This document shows, piece by piece, positions 52,154 through 61,100 of a stretch of 64,000 bases of DNA. The number at the start of each line of letters is the position of its first letter. Position 1 is the first letter of the stretch. Source of the DNA: Verrucomicrobiia bacterium (GTDB lineage Bacteria; Verrucomicrobiota; Verrucomicrobiia; Verrucomicrobiales; DEV007); assembly GCA_030427505.1 (NCBI GenBank), contig JAUICH010000006.1, positions 124,001-188,000 on the forward strand. Reading direction: 5' to 3'. The position numbers and the translations under genes were made by a program. Below the pieces are notes generated by a model. That model was not told where the DNA came from and ran no database searches. It saw only the letters and a program-made list of their open reading frames with translations.

Positions 52154-55100
52154 CTAGGGCTGGGGCCAGCGGTATTCGAGGCGTTCGACGGTGGGAAGGG
52201 CGTTGGTGAGGAGGTAGGTTCTGGTTTGCTGAGTCTGGGACTTGGTGCCCCAGTGAGTGTAGTAGGTGACCCGAAGGGTGAGGGGGGGCAGGCTTTTAAG
52301 GGAATCCACCTTTACGCCGGCGAATTCGATCTGGGCTTCCGAGCGGCAGAGACTGAACTGGTAGGCGCCGGGGATGCCGTGACGGATCTGGTATTCCTGC
52401 ACGCGTGGGCTTAGGTCGAGACGCCCACCATTGGGGCTGATGCCCTGGCTGAAGACGAGGGTGTTGTCCTTGTAGCCGGGTTCCAGGACTTTCACGTCCA
52501 CGTCTCCGCCGCAGGCGGTGATGACGACGCGCAGGTCCGAGGACATGGCATTGATGGGGAACTGGCGCAGGTTTCCGCCGGGACGGCCGCCGTTTCCGAA
52601 GAAATCGGTCAGGGCTATGGTGGCGAGGGCGCCGGGATCGCCGCTGTCGATTTCGCGTTCCACGGCTTTGGCGAAGGCGTTGGCCTGGCTTTTCAGGGCG
52701 GCCAGATCGTACTGAATGAGGGCGCGCGTGCTGGTGTCCGCCACGAAACGGTCCAACTCTTCAAGCAGACTGACGGCGCGGCTGGTGGCGCCCACTTCGG
52801 CGAGCCAGAAGGCGAAGGCACGGGTGGCTTCCACGGGGTTGGGTTCGACTTCGAGGAAGTTGGAAAGGATGCGTTCGGCCAGGGCGGAATGGCCTTTGGC
52901 CATGAACAGGCGGGCCATTTCCACCCAGGTGGCGGGAGCAGGAGTCTGCTCGTGAAACGTTTCGCGCAGGAGTTTATCGTAGGTGGCGGCGGGGTCCGCG
53001 CTGTTCTGGAGTTCTGTCAGGATGGCCGGGTCCGCCTGGGAGCTGGAGGCGGTTTCGATGGAGGGTCCCGCCTGGAGGTGAAAACTGGGCTGGTTCCTGG
53101 AAGGGACCTTGGGTTTGAAAGATTTGGCGGGCGGTCGTGGGGGAACGTAGTCGCCCGGCTTTTCAAAGACGCGAGAACCGCCGGACGCGGGAGCCGCGAA
53201 GGGATCGGCAAAGTAGTCGAGATCGTAGCGCGGTGTGGTTTCGACCACGATCATGTCTCCCCAGCGGAGGGGGACGGGTTGGGGCTTCAGGCCGAAGTTT
53301 TCCAGGTCGTAGCCAGTTCGGGCGCCGTCCCGGTAAAGGAAGATGCGCGACCACGAGCCCCAGGGATCGCGGGGACCTCCGGCGCGTTCCACGGCTTCTT
53401 TCAAGGTAAAGGGCGCCGGGGCGGTGATGATGCCGCGTTGAGGTACAAAGCCGCGAACGGAAACGTGGAGCGGCTTTCCGGGTGGCGGGCCGGCCGGACG
53501 GGCGCGGATTTCGGTCAGGCGCTGGAGACGTTGATCGATTTCCTTTTTCCACTGGTCGAAAGCGGCCTGACTTTTGAGTTGGGACTTGGCATTGATGGTA
53601 GCCTGGGCTTCGGGAAGCCAGGCGTCGAAGGGGGCGAGGCGTTCCTGGTTGAGCTGTTCCGGGGGGAAGGCCTGCCGGGAGGCTTTCAGCCAGATGCCGA
53701 CGGTGGTGATCTCCTGCTCCAGCCGCCAATCCACCCAGGGAAAGGAGGTGCGGTACCAGATCTCTTTGGCTTGCCAGGCCGTGGCCGCCCTGCTGAAGGC
53801 CCGTGAGTGATTGATGTTGAGGAGTAATTCGTTGTAGCGGGTCAGCAGTTCCGGCTCGGGCGGGGGGATGCGGTAGCGGAGGTGGTCTTCGAAACGTTCC
53901 AGGACGATGAGGGAGGTGTGGTCGCTGACAAGGCGTTCGGCGATGGCGTAGTCCTTGATGGCGGCTTCGTCGCCGAGAGTTTCCAGGGCGGCGAGGCGTT
54001 GTTGAGCCCAGGCGCGGCGGGCAAAGCCCCAGCCGGTCTTGTCTTCAGTGGCTTCGGAGCGGTTGAGGGTGAGTTCTTCTCCGTCGTCGAAGCGAATCTT
54101 TACCGCCTGGTTCCAGTTACGTTCGATGTGTCCTGACACCAGTACCAAGTGATCTCGCCGGGTGAGTTCGCAATCCGAGCGGGGCAGGTTTCGCACCTGA
54201 GCACCGTGGGGGTATTGGGTGAGTTCTTTCCAGGCATCTTCTTCCAGCACATTGATGTGGGCCTCGGCGAAACCGGTCAGGCTGGAGCTGATGGGACCGG
54301 TGGTGGAGGTGAGGATGAAGAGTTCCCGGTCCTGGAGGGGATTTGGTGGCAGGGTCCAGGCGGGGGAACTGAGTAGGCCATCAGTGACAAGAAGGGTGAC
54401 GCCCGCGAGCGGGCCCAGGGCGGAGAAGTCCGCCGCGCCGTCGTAGGGGATGTCCCGGAGAAAGGCGTCGAGCTCCGCGCTTTTTCCGTCCACCAGGGAA
54501 AACTTGTGGGCCGGCTCGAGCGCGGTGCGGAGGAGTTGGACGGATACTTCGGCATTGCCCAGCCATTGCCAGTAGAGGGCCAGGGCCTCCAGTTCTTTGG
54601 CATGGTCGCGATACTTTCCGGAGAGAGAGGCGTCCCAGATAAGGTGGATCTTGCCGGGCTTTTTCCGTGGGCTTACTTTCGTGGTGTCCGGCAGCGTTCT
54701 TTGGACAACAAAGTGGGTCACGCTGTCAGGGGCTTTTTCGAGACGGACCAGGGTTTCGCCCGGCGCGGGCAGGGCGGGCCGCAGGGAGAAGTCTCCCGCC
54801 AGGTTGATGACGGAGCCTTTCCAGGTTTGCTCCAGCGTACCACCGGTCTTACGGGGTGGCGACGCGGTTAAGCCGGGGGTCGTGATGGCGGCGCTCTTGA
54901 CTCCGCGAACCTGGCAGGTGAAGGACTGCAGGAGCGTGGGGTGGTCCAGGGGAAGGAAGTATTCGGCGTTTCCCAAGTATTGGAGGTAGCCGATGCGGAC
55001 GCGCTTCGGCGCGCGGGGTTCCAGGGGGAAGATGCGGGTGCGGTAAACATTTCCTTCCTCGCGCTCGACCAATCCGGGATCCACCCGGCGGCGCTTGATG

Positions 55101-55483
55101 GCTTCGTATGCGTTCCGGGCCTGCTCCTTGTCCACCGAGATGGCGGGGCGCAGGTGGCCATTGACCTCCAGGGCGTAGGTGGAAACCGTGGCGCCTTCCG
55201 GGAGGGTCATGACGAACTCGCCCTCCGTCCGGCGCTCGGCGTGGTTGAAAAACTCCAGTTCGAAGATGGTTTCGACCAGGGCGCCTTCGCCTTCCACGCT
55301 GATGGAGACCGAGGTCAGTTCCAGGGGCTGGCCGTCGCTCTGGGAGATGAGGACGGGGAAGGCGCCCGACGGGGGAGTGGAGGCTGGCGGGTCCGTTTGC
55401 GCTTCCGCCCGGAGCGGGCGCAGTACTCCGGCCCCGGCCAGGAGAATGGCGCAGAGAATGGCGTGCTTCGCCCAGGCGTTCAT
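52154..55483 (-). CDS. Large secreted VIT / vWA / SLBB / TPR protein
   Basis: This 1109-residue exported protein has a signal peptide (cleavage near AEAQ). An inter-alpha-trypsin VIT domain follows (about 35-170: VSISVEGEGALVETIFELEF, EGEFVMTLPEGATVSTYAL). Next is a vWA-like domain with an intact MIDAS pattern, D284-x-S-x-S288 in HLIWDASLSGK and D368 in VTDGLLSS. A helical middle comes next, then an SLBB domain (about 670-750: VSVRGFVPQRGIITAPAPF, RIFLYRDGARTGYDLENFG) of the kind found in polysaccharide-export Wza-type proteins. TPR-like helices (about 810-930) are followed by a C-terminal beta domain resembling DUF2135 (DLRVVITACGGDVDVKVLEP). VIT/vWA/DUF2135 proteins are known in bacteria; an added SLBB domain is unusual to me. 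It follows the mini-secretin gene by 4 nt and is surely co-transcribed with it. Confidence 0.85.
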   Translation of the reverse strand: MNAWAKHAILCAILLAGAGVLRPLRAEAQTDPPASTPPSGAFPVLISQSDGQPLELTSVSISVEGEGALVETIFELEFFNHAERRTEGEFVMTLPEGATVSTYALEVNGHLRPAISVDKEQARNAYEAIKRRRVDPGLVEREEGNVYRTRIFPLEPRAPKRVRIGYLQYLGNAEYFLPLDHPTLLQSFTCQVRGVKSAAITTPGLTASPPRKTGGTLEQTWKGSVINLAGDFSLRPALPAPGETLVRLEKAPDSVTHFVVQRTLPDTTKVSPRKKPGKIHLIWDASLSGKYRDHAKELEALALYWQWLGNAEVSVQLLRTALEPAHKFSLVDGKSAELDAFLRDIPYDGAADFSALGPLAGVTLLVTDGLLSSPAWTLPPNPLQDRELFILTSTTGPISSSLTGFAEAHINVLEEDAWKELTQYPHGAQVRNLPRSDCELTRRDHLVLVSGHIERNWNQAVKIRFDDGEELTLNRSEATEDKTGWGFARRAWAQQRLAALETLGDEAAIKDYAIAERLVSDHTSLIVLERFEDHLRYRIPPPEPELLTRYNELLLNINHSRAFSRAATAWQAKEIWYRTSFPWVDWRLEQEITTVGIWLKASRQAFPPEQLNQERLAPFDAWLPEAQATINAKSQLKSQAAFDQWKKEIDQRLQRLTEIRARPAGPPPGKPLHVSVRGFVPQRGIITAPAPFTLKEAVERAGGPRDPWGSWSRIFLYRDGARTGYDLENFGLKPQPVPLRWGDMIVVETTPRYDLDYFADPFAAPASGGSRVFEKPGDYVPPRPPAKSFKPKVPSRNQPSFHLQAGPSIETASSSQADPAILTELQNSADPAATYDKLLRETFHEQTPAPATWVEMARLFMAKGHSALAERILSNFLEVEPNPVEATRAFAFWLAEVGATSRAVSLLEELDRFVADTSTRALIQYDLAALKSQANAFAKAVEREIDSGDPGALATIALTDFFGNGGRPGGNLRQFPINAMSSDLRVVITACGGDVDVKVLEPGYKDNTLVFSQGISPNGGRLDLSPRVQEYQIRHGIPGAYQFSLCRSEAQIEFAGVKVDSLKSLPPLTLRVTYYTHWGTKSQTQQTRTYLLTNALPTVERLEYRWPQP

Positions 55484-55487
55484 GCCC

Positions 55488-56327
55488 TTATTCCTTCTTC
55501 TTTGCGGAGGTTTTCTTGGGCTCTTCCAGGGGCAGGCCAGTGACGACGATATCCGCCTTCACCATGACCATGACCTTCCGTCCGTAGTCGGGCATGCCGG
55601 ATTCCAGGTTGAGAGGGGAGCAGGCGCCGAAGAGGAAGTATTCACCGGCGAGGAGTGTCACTTGGGTGGTGACTTTCATGGTGTAGAAGGTGGGCATCTG
55701 GATGTCCAACTCGCCTTCCTTGGATTTGTAGGTGCCCCACATGCTGTGATCGGCGAGGTAAACGATCTCGGGGCTCATGTTGAGATCGATGGTGATTCCG
55801 TCCGCGCCGAGGACGGGATCGACTTCAAAGGTGGAGCCGACGTGCCGGGTTTCGAAGGCGGCGGGGATGGGGAGGCGGTTGCCGTATTCCTTCGGTTTGG
55901 CGGGCGGCCCGTCTTTCGGTGGGGGTGAGGTGACGAGGAACGGAGGATCGTATTCCGTGGGATAGATGTATTCGTGGATGGACTCCACCTTGGCGCGCTG
56001 GCCGCTGCGCGCGACGACCATCATGGTGTCGAGGAGCTTGGCCTCGCCCTTTTTCATGAGGGCGGAGAGATCCTCGCGCAGGGGGCCATCGTTGGAAGGT
56101 TTATAGGTGACGGGCCTGGTGGAATCGGTTTCCGCGAGGAGGGCGGTGTACTGTTCGTGGGAGACTTCGATCCATTCGACCTGGATGCGGAGCTGTTTTT
56201 CCATCTCCTCCAGGGGCACCTCGCGACCGAGGGGATTGAAGGCGTCCGCGTCCTGTCCCCGGGCGGAAGCCGTCCAGACAAGAGAGAGGAGGAATAAGAA
56301 GAGGCAAAGGGGGTTTACCAATTTCAT
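55488..56327 (-). CDS. Mini-secretin 1: secreted stand-alone secretin homology domain
   Basis: This 279-residue protein has a signal peptide (MKLVNPLCLFLFLLSLVWTA, cleavage near ARGQ) and one domain that aligns with the C-terminal half of the secretin at 43443-46001. Shared segments are QVEWIEVSHEQ (first strand), VVARSGQRAKVESIHEYIYP and TEYDPP, AAFETRHVGSTFEVDP, GITIDLNMSPEIVY, FYTMKVTTQVTLLAGEYF and MVMVKADIV. The N0-N3 domains are absent, and the segment with the VPLLGDIPVxGRLF signature is replaced by a shorter one. The C-terminus is lysine-rich. It precedes the VIT/vWA/SLBB gene by 4 nt. A full-size gated pore seems unlikely; a small outer-membrane-associated or periplasmic ring, a secretin modulator or an adaptor is possible. 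Confidence 0.8.
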   Translation of the reverse strand: MKLVNPLCLFLFLLSLVWTASARGQDADAFNPLGREVPLEEMEKQLRIQVEWIEVSHEQYTALLAETDSTRPVTYKPSNDGPLREDLSALMKKGEAKLLDTMMVVARSGQRAKVESIHEYIYPTEYDPPFLVTSPPPKDGPPAKPKEYGNRLPIPAAFETRHVGSTFEVDPVLGADGITIDLNMSPEIVYLADHSMWGTYKSKEGELDIQMPTFYTMKVTTQVTLLAGEYFLFGACSPLNLESGMPDYGRKVMVMVKADIVVTGLPLEEPKKTSAKKKE

Positions 56328-56635
56328 GGAATTCAGGTTCGGGATTCGCAGGGGAAACTGCAAGCCTTTTAGGGCGACCTTCGCTGGGGTGGGTTGGTGA
56401 TGTGTGATCTCACGCATGAGAGTGCCAATAAGCAGTCCCATCCAAGCGTTGTCTTGGGGATTGGTCTTGGCGGGCTGAGTGCTCTGAGGGTATAGAGGCC
56501 GGGCTCACTTTCCTGGAGGACCTTCCGGTCTCAACCATCGCAACGGCCTGTCTCTCGAGCTCTGCACCGTGGCGTTCCGGGGATCTTGCCGCACCTCGGG
56601 TCTGGCAGAGGGGCGAAGCCTTCGCTTCCTTCTTG

Positions 56636-58810
56636 CTACATCAAAAATGACGGAGGCCGGCTGCCGGTGGCCCAGTCGGTGGGCTCGGGCCCCATTTCCA
56701 GGGTGAGCTCGGCTTCGGCTTCGAACTCGGTGAGCTTCAGGTAGCTGCGGTGGAGGGGCTTGCCATTGAGCCAGGCGCGCTGGACGAAGGGGTGATTGGG
56801 CGCCTGATTCAGGGCGGTCACGATGAAGTCGCCGGCCCACATGTGGAGTTTCACCTGGTCAAAGAGGGGACTGCCGATGAGCATGATGGGCAGCCCGGTG
56901 GCTGGGAAGAGGCCCATGGCGCTCCACACAAACCAGGAGGACAGGCCGCCGGAGTCGTCGTTTCCGGGCAGGCCGCCTTTTCCAGTGGTGAACTGGTAGT
57001 CCATGACGCCACGAACGATCTCCGCCGTGCGGGCGTGTTTTCCCACCCACAGGTAGGCGTAGGGCGTCTCCATGTCGGGCTCGTTGTTGAGCCCTTCGAA
57101 GCGGTGCACGGTTTGACCTTCTTCGGGGTCCGCGAAACCGAAGAACTGGTCTAGCAGGTGGGCAAAGCGGTCCTCTCCACCGGCCAGCTCTATCCGGGCG
57201 ACCATGTCATGCAGAAAGCGGAAGGAGTAGTTCCAGTTTTCGCCTTCGTAGTAGTCGGAGTCTGCGCTGAGGAGACCGGTTTCCTTGTCGAAGGCGTTTC
57301 GCCAGTGGAAGGAAAGCGGGATGCTCTTGTCGTAGATGGTCTGGTCGCCGATGCGCTTGGCCATCTGGGCGATGCACCAGTTGGCATACGCGATGTCCAG
57401 AGTGTGGGAGAGGGGGTGAACCACCTGATTGCGGGCGAACTCCGCGAATTTTCCGCGACGGCCTTTGCCGCTGAGACTGGTATTCCAGAGCAGCATGAGG
57501 ACTTCCTCCCAGTCCGCGGAGATGCCGCGCATGTGGGCGTCGCTGAGGATAATGTGGCAGAGACCGGTGGCCTGCTTGGCGAAGCGTTCCGGCGCGTTGT
57601 CGATAAGGTAACTGACCGGGAAGCCGCCTTCGCGCTGGGCGACTTCGCAGAGAAAGGCAACGAAGTCCGCGCCAAACTCCGGCCACAGAGTCATGACGAG
57701 GGGGAGCTGGGTCTTGTAAAGGTCCCAGAGGGTCGAGAGATCGAAGAAAAAAGGACCAGCCTCTCCGGTGAAGGGATTCTCGTCGCGGAAATCACCGGGC
57801 TTGATCGTGGAATGGTAGAACGCAGTGTAGAAGATCTGGCGCTGTTCGTCGGTGCCGCCGGAGACGGAGATCTTTCCGAGGATGGAGTCCCAGGCTTTGC
57901 TCGCGTCAGCGGCGGTTTCATCAAACGACTTGGGCAGGGTGAGCTTCAGCCCGTCGGTCGCCCGTTCCCGGCTGACCAGGGAAAAGCCGATGCGCAGGTC
58001 CACGGTGGCGCCGGGCTCATCGGTCTCGAACCAGACGCCAAACGGTTTCTGCGCACCGAGAGTGGCGCCGGTGGCGTTGTAAATATCCGTGCCCTCGAGA
58101 ATATCTTCGCCCTCCCAGAAGCCGGCGGAGGAGGTGCCCGACACGGCTTCGATGTCGAAGTAAATGGCGATGCCCTCCATTTTGATACTCCCGGCGCAAA
58201 CCTTCTGATTTCTGAGGCGGGAGTGGCACTCCGTCGGGTAGGATTTCATCCCTTCAATGAGGAGACCGCCGCTGGAAAAATCGACAACGACTTTGCCGGA
58301 CTGGCCCTCGGGAAAGGTGTAGCGGTGCAGGGCGGTGCGCTTGGTACAGGTGACTTCGAACTGGACCTGAGACTCGGCAAACTCTCCGGCGTAGTAGCCA
58401 GCCTGGGAGGTCTCATTGACCAGTCCGTAGCGTTTACCCAGCCCGTCGAGGCCGCCGCCAACGATAGGGGTCGTGAGCAGGTAGTTGTAGTAAGTCCGGA
58501 TCCTTCCAGTACCAGACTGGTGAAAATGGGCCAGCCCGAGGGCTTCGTGGCGATCGAAGAGAATCGCGGGCGGGTCGCCCGTGAGCGAGACCTCGTATCT
58601 GCCATAGCCGGTCACGTAGGCGCCAGAGTAGGCGCAGACGGATACCATGCCAAAGGGGAGCACGGCGCCGGGGTGGGTATTTCCCACGGGCGGCTTGGCG
58701 CACCACCACTTTTTCGCTACGCCTTGCGGTTCCGGCAAGGCGGCGGATTCACACCCGATGAACGGATCTACCCATTGGGCGTATCCGTCTTTAGAGGTGG
58801 GAGGGGACAT
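56636..58810 (-). CDS. GH92 family alpha-mannosidase-like glycoside hydrolase
   Basis: This 724-residue protein matches glycoside hydrolase family 92, calcium-dependent exo-alpha-mannosidases. Typical segments are QWVDPFIG, GNTHPGAVLPFGMVSVCAYS, GLAHFHQSGTG, the acidic LNNEPDMETPYAYLWVGKH (E577, equivalent to the family general acid region) and GNDDSGGLSSWFVWSAMGLF (D618, D619, general base region). The length fits the family. Unlike most GH92 enzymes it shows no signal peptide at the chosen ATG, so it may be cytosolic. The upstream AGGAG-type sequence (complement near 58817) supports that start. It probably degrades host or algal mannans or N-glycans, in keeping with the nearby sulfotransferase and glycan genes. 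Confidence 0.92.
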   Translation of the reverse strand: MSPPTSKDGYAQWVDPFIGCESAALPEPQGVAKKWWCAKPPVGNTHPGAVLPFGMVSVCAYSGAYVTGYGRYEVSLTGDPPAILFDRHEALGLAHFHQSGTGRIRTYYNYLLTTPIVGGGLDGLGKRYGLVNETSQAGYYAGEFAESQVQFEVTCTKRTALHRYTFPEGQSGKVVVDFSSGGLLIEGMKSYPTECHSRLRNQKVCAGSIKMEGIAIYFDIEAVSGTSSAGFWEGEDILEGTDIYNATGATLGAQKPFGVWFETDEPGATVDLRIGFSLVSRERATDGLKLTLPKSFDETAADASKAWDSILGKISVSGGTDEQRQIFYTAFYHSTIKPGDFRDENPFTGEAGPFFFDLSTLWDLYKTQLPLVMTLWPEFGADFVAFLCEVAQREGGFPVSYLIDNAPERFAKQATGLCHIILSDAHMRGISADWEEVLMLLWNTSLSGKGRRGKFAEFARNQVVHPLSHTLDIAYANWCIAQMAKRIGDQTIYDKSIPLSFHWRNAFDKETGLLSADSDYYEGENWNYSFRFLHDMVARIELAGGEDRFAHLLDQFFGFADPEEGQTVHRFEGLNNEPDMETPYAYLWVGKHARTAEIVRGVMDYQFTTGKGGLPGNDDSGGLSSWFVWSAMGLFPATGLPIMLIGSPLFDQVKLHMWAGDFIVTALNQAPNHPFVQRAWLNGKPLHRSYLKLTEFEAEAELTLEMGPEPTDWATGSRPPSFLM

Positions 58811-59017
58811 TGCGAAAGGAGATGTAGATTTCTTTTACCAGCAAGTGGGATGCCATGATGTCGAGTTAAGCATTGCTTATAAATGGCTGCATCAGAACGC
58901 GCTAGGCTACCAGGTGGTGTCAGTGCTAGAGAGCAGGTGGGAGTAGCGTTACAGAACTTACCGTTGTGCGCGAGAATGGAAAGGAGATGGTGGTTTTTGG
59001 AAAGACAACTGTATATG

Positions 59018-59326
59018 TTAGGAAATTTCCGCCAGTTCCGGGCGGGTTGGGACGCCGGGAACGGATACGAACTTTCCAGGATAGAGCGCTGGTTCTCCAT
59101 CCGAACGGTAGGCCGCAAGTTGTCCGCCAGGTTGAAACACGGCGTAGTCCAGGCAGGCGGCATTGGGCGCGACCGGTTCCAGGGGCGAGCCTGCGGGCAC
59201 CCAGTAGTGACCGAAGAAGACCGGCGGCTCGTCCGCTCCGTAGGGGTCCCGATCCAGCAGTGCGGAGACCGGCAGCGGGACGTCTGGGGCGGTGGCTTCG
59301 CGGCAGGTTTTCCCCGCGAGCGGCTC
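59018..59326 (-). pseudogene. Decayed metallophosphoesterase C-terminal fragment
   Basis: The minus strand encodes PPVFFGHYWVPAGSP and then APNAACLDYAVFQPGGQLAA and YRSDGEPALYP, ending at a stop at 59018-59020. This is the C-terminal third of the protein-phosphatase-like metallophosphoesterases that carry GHYW and CLDY motifs. The frame is blocked upstream by stop codons at 59327-59329 and 59342-59344, and no good start exists. The N-terminal two-thirds with its metal motifs cannot be recognised upstream, although a degraded FRDVH segment near 59395 in another frame may be a trace. I call it a pseudogene remnant. Confidence 0.7.
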
Positions 59327-59569
59327 TTACAAGAGCGCGCATCATCCAACTTTTGACCTTGCGTGCTTTCTGAGGAGAAAGCGGATGCACGTCACGGAAG
59401 ACGATCATGGAATCGAGGCCAAAATCCAGGGCCGCCTCTGCCACGGAATCAATGGAAGGAGATTGCCCTGCCTTGGCCAGTTGCGCCGCGGCCGGAGGAT
59501 GTCCGTCCGGGTCCGGTAGCGCTTCTGTTTGGGAGAACTGAAAACGAGGGGAAAGAGAAAGAGGTTTGC

Positions 59570-59994
59570 TTAGCCCTGGGGCAATTGCCGTATCATGGAG
59601 GCGAGGTCCAGCCAGACTTGCCTGCGGGACATCTGAACCATCTTCGGTAAACTCAATGACGTGGAGGAGGCGGAACTTCAGGGGCCGGTAACGGCCCTCC
59701 AGGCCGAAGGGGCGTCCCACGGCGTGGCCTTCCCTGGCAGACTCGTCCACCATGAAATTGTCTCCTTAGAGGCGTTTGGTGGACTACACCGCGCCATCTT
59801 TCAGGCCGGCGAAAAGAGTTTCGTAAAAGTGTCGTGCCTGCTCTGGCGTGGTGCTGGGTCCCACGGGCCAGCCGGCGATGTCATGAACAAACTCGGGAGC
59901 GAGGGTAGCCAGGACGCCCTCCACGTTTGCCGATGGATTCGTGTTAAAAGTGCTCGGCCAATTTGGCGTCCATCTGTTGGGGAGAAAGGCTCAT
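59570..59994 (-). pseudogene. Decayed NTF2/SnoaL-like (polyketide cyclase-fold) gene
   Basis: Joining three frames on the minus strand restores a NTF2/SnoaL-like protein of about 140 residues: MSLSPQQMDAKLAEHF, then ANVEGVLATLAPEFVHDIAG and WPVGPSTTPEQARHFYETLF, then DNFMVDESAREGHAVGRPFG and LEGRYRPLKFRLLHVIEF, then RRQVWLDLASMIRQLPQG. There is a frameshift near 59947, two in-frame stops (59784-59786 and 59766-59768), and a second frameshift near 59650. The remaining protein logic is intact, so decay looks recent. Function of the intact family members is mixed, so no role is assigned. Confidence 0.75.
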
Positions 59995-60102
59995 GGGAAG
60001 CGAATGAGTGTGAGTTAGATTACTGCTACAAATTGAGACAGATGTCGCAGAAAAGAATAGTGATCTTGTTCAGCCAACACGGAAAACTTTTTTTGGCGAA
60101 AG

Positions 60103-60966
60103 TCAGCCTTTCGAGGAAGCGGCGGCAGCCGCGGTCAAGCGTTGCTGCAATGCTTCGCACCGGGTGGCGATGCGGGAGTCCACGGTGAAGGGAAACGACT
60201 CCCGTAGAGATTCCTGGTGGACGATAAGACCAAACCGTGACGGCAGAGAGAGACCAATGTGCAGGGAGATCCGTTCGAGAACCTGGGTGGGGTTCCGGAC
60301 ACAGTCCGCGTAGTTCAAGATGAGAAGCTCGTTCTCCAGGTCCTGCTGAAAGAGCACGGAGTTTCGCGCCAGCCAGTAGAGCGCGTAGGCGTTGTGATCT
60401 TCGATCTCTGGAAGGGGAAATTCAGCCAGCAGGCTGGCAACGTCTTCCGGGATGGACTGGTTCATCCAGGAATCGACAGAAACATCCCAGAGCGGACCGA
60501 TGCGCCGGCGAAAGTCTTCGTTCCTGAAGAAGCCTTTGTAGGACTGGATAACCTGCCGGTAGTCGCGAAAAATCCAGATGCCGCGGGCCTCCGGAAAGGC
60601 GGCAAGGAGTTCCCGGGCGCGCTGAGAATCGTGGAGGGGTTTGACGAGGGTGAAGGGATGCCGTTCCCGTGACAGTTCGCGGCTTAGGGTTCCGGACTCC
60701 TGGAGGCAGTAGTAGCGGGGACCGCGTTCGGGCACGAAGTACGGCGGATCTCCCTCCCCGTAGTCTTTGACGCGGGGGTCCAGTCCGATGAGGTCCTTCA
60801 GCATGGTGGTGCCCGAGCGGTTGCAGCCGAAGACGAAAATGAAACGAGACTTCTCGCTGGGAAAAATGGTCGCACGAATCCAGGTGCGGAGGCGGTTGAG
60901 CTTGCTCGAACCGATACACCTCCGGCGCAGGCCGCTGAGGGGAGACCAGGAAGACGGGCGCTTCAT
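60103..60966 (-). CDS. Sulfotransferase-family protein
   Basis: This 287-residue protein has the PAPS 5'-phosphosulfate loop FIFVFGCNRSGTTMLKDLIG and the likely 3'-phosphate motif region WIFRDYRQVIQSYKGFF. The ELLILNYADCVRNPTQVLE segment is typical of the sulfotransferase superfamily. It should move sulfate from PAPS onto a hydroxyl of a glycan or small molecule. I chose the ATG at 60966; the frame extends upstream to a GTG at 61038 with low-complexity sequence. It is divergent from mini-secretin 2. Confidence 0.82.
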   Translation of the reverse strand: MKRPSSWSPLSGLRRRCIGSSKLNRLRTWIRATIFPSEKSRFIFVFGCNRSGTTMLKDLIGLDPRVKDYGEGDPPYFVPERGPRYYCLQESGTLSRELSRERHPFTLVKPLHDSQRARELLAAFPEARGIWIFRDYRQVIQSYKGFFRNEDFRRRIGPLWDVSVDSWMNQSIPEDVASLLAEFPLPEIEDHNAYALYWLARNSVLFQQDLENELLILNYADCVRNPTQVLERISLHIGLSLPSRFGLIVHQESLRESFPFTVDSRIATRCEALQQRLTAAAAASSKG

Positions 60967-61100
60967 ATTCTGGATTGAGATAGGTGGACCGGAAGACTGA
61001 GGCTTTCGCCATTCTGGCGTCGTCTGCGTTTTACACAACTTTTACAGAGAGCGCACAGGCGGTTCACACATGATTTCTGAGTTTGTGACAAGATACCCGC

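Noticed and set aside
58926-59753. 275-codon minus-strand frame across the decayed gene patch
   Set aside because: It joins pieces of two unrelated decayed genes by chance: its start is the C-terminal part of the NTF2-like gene, while the real phosphatase fragment is in another frame.
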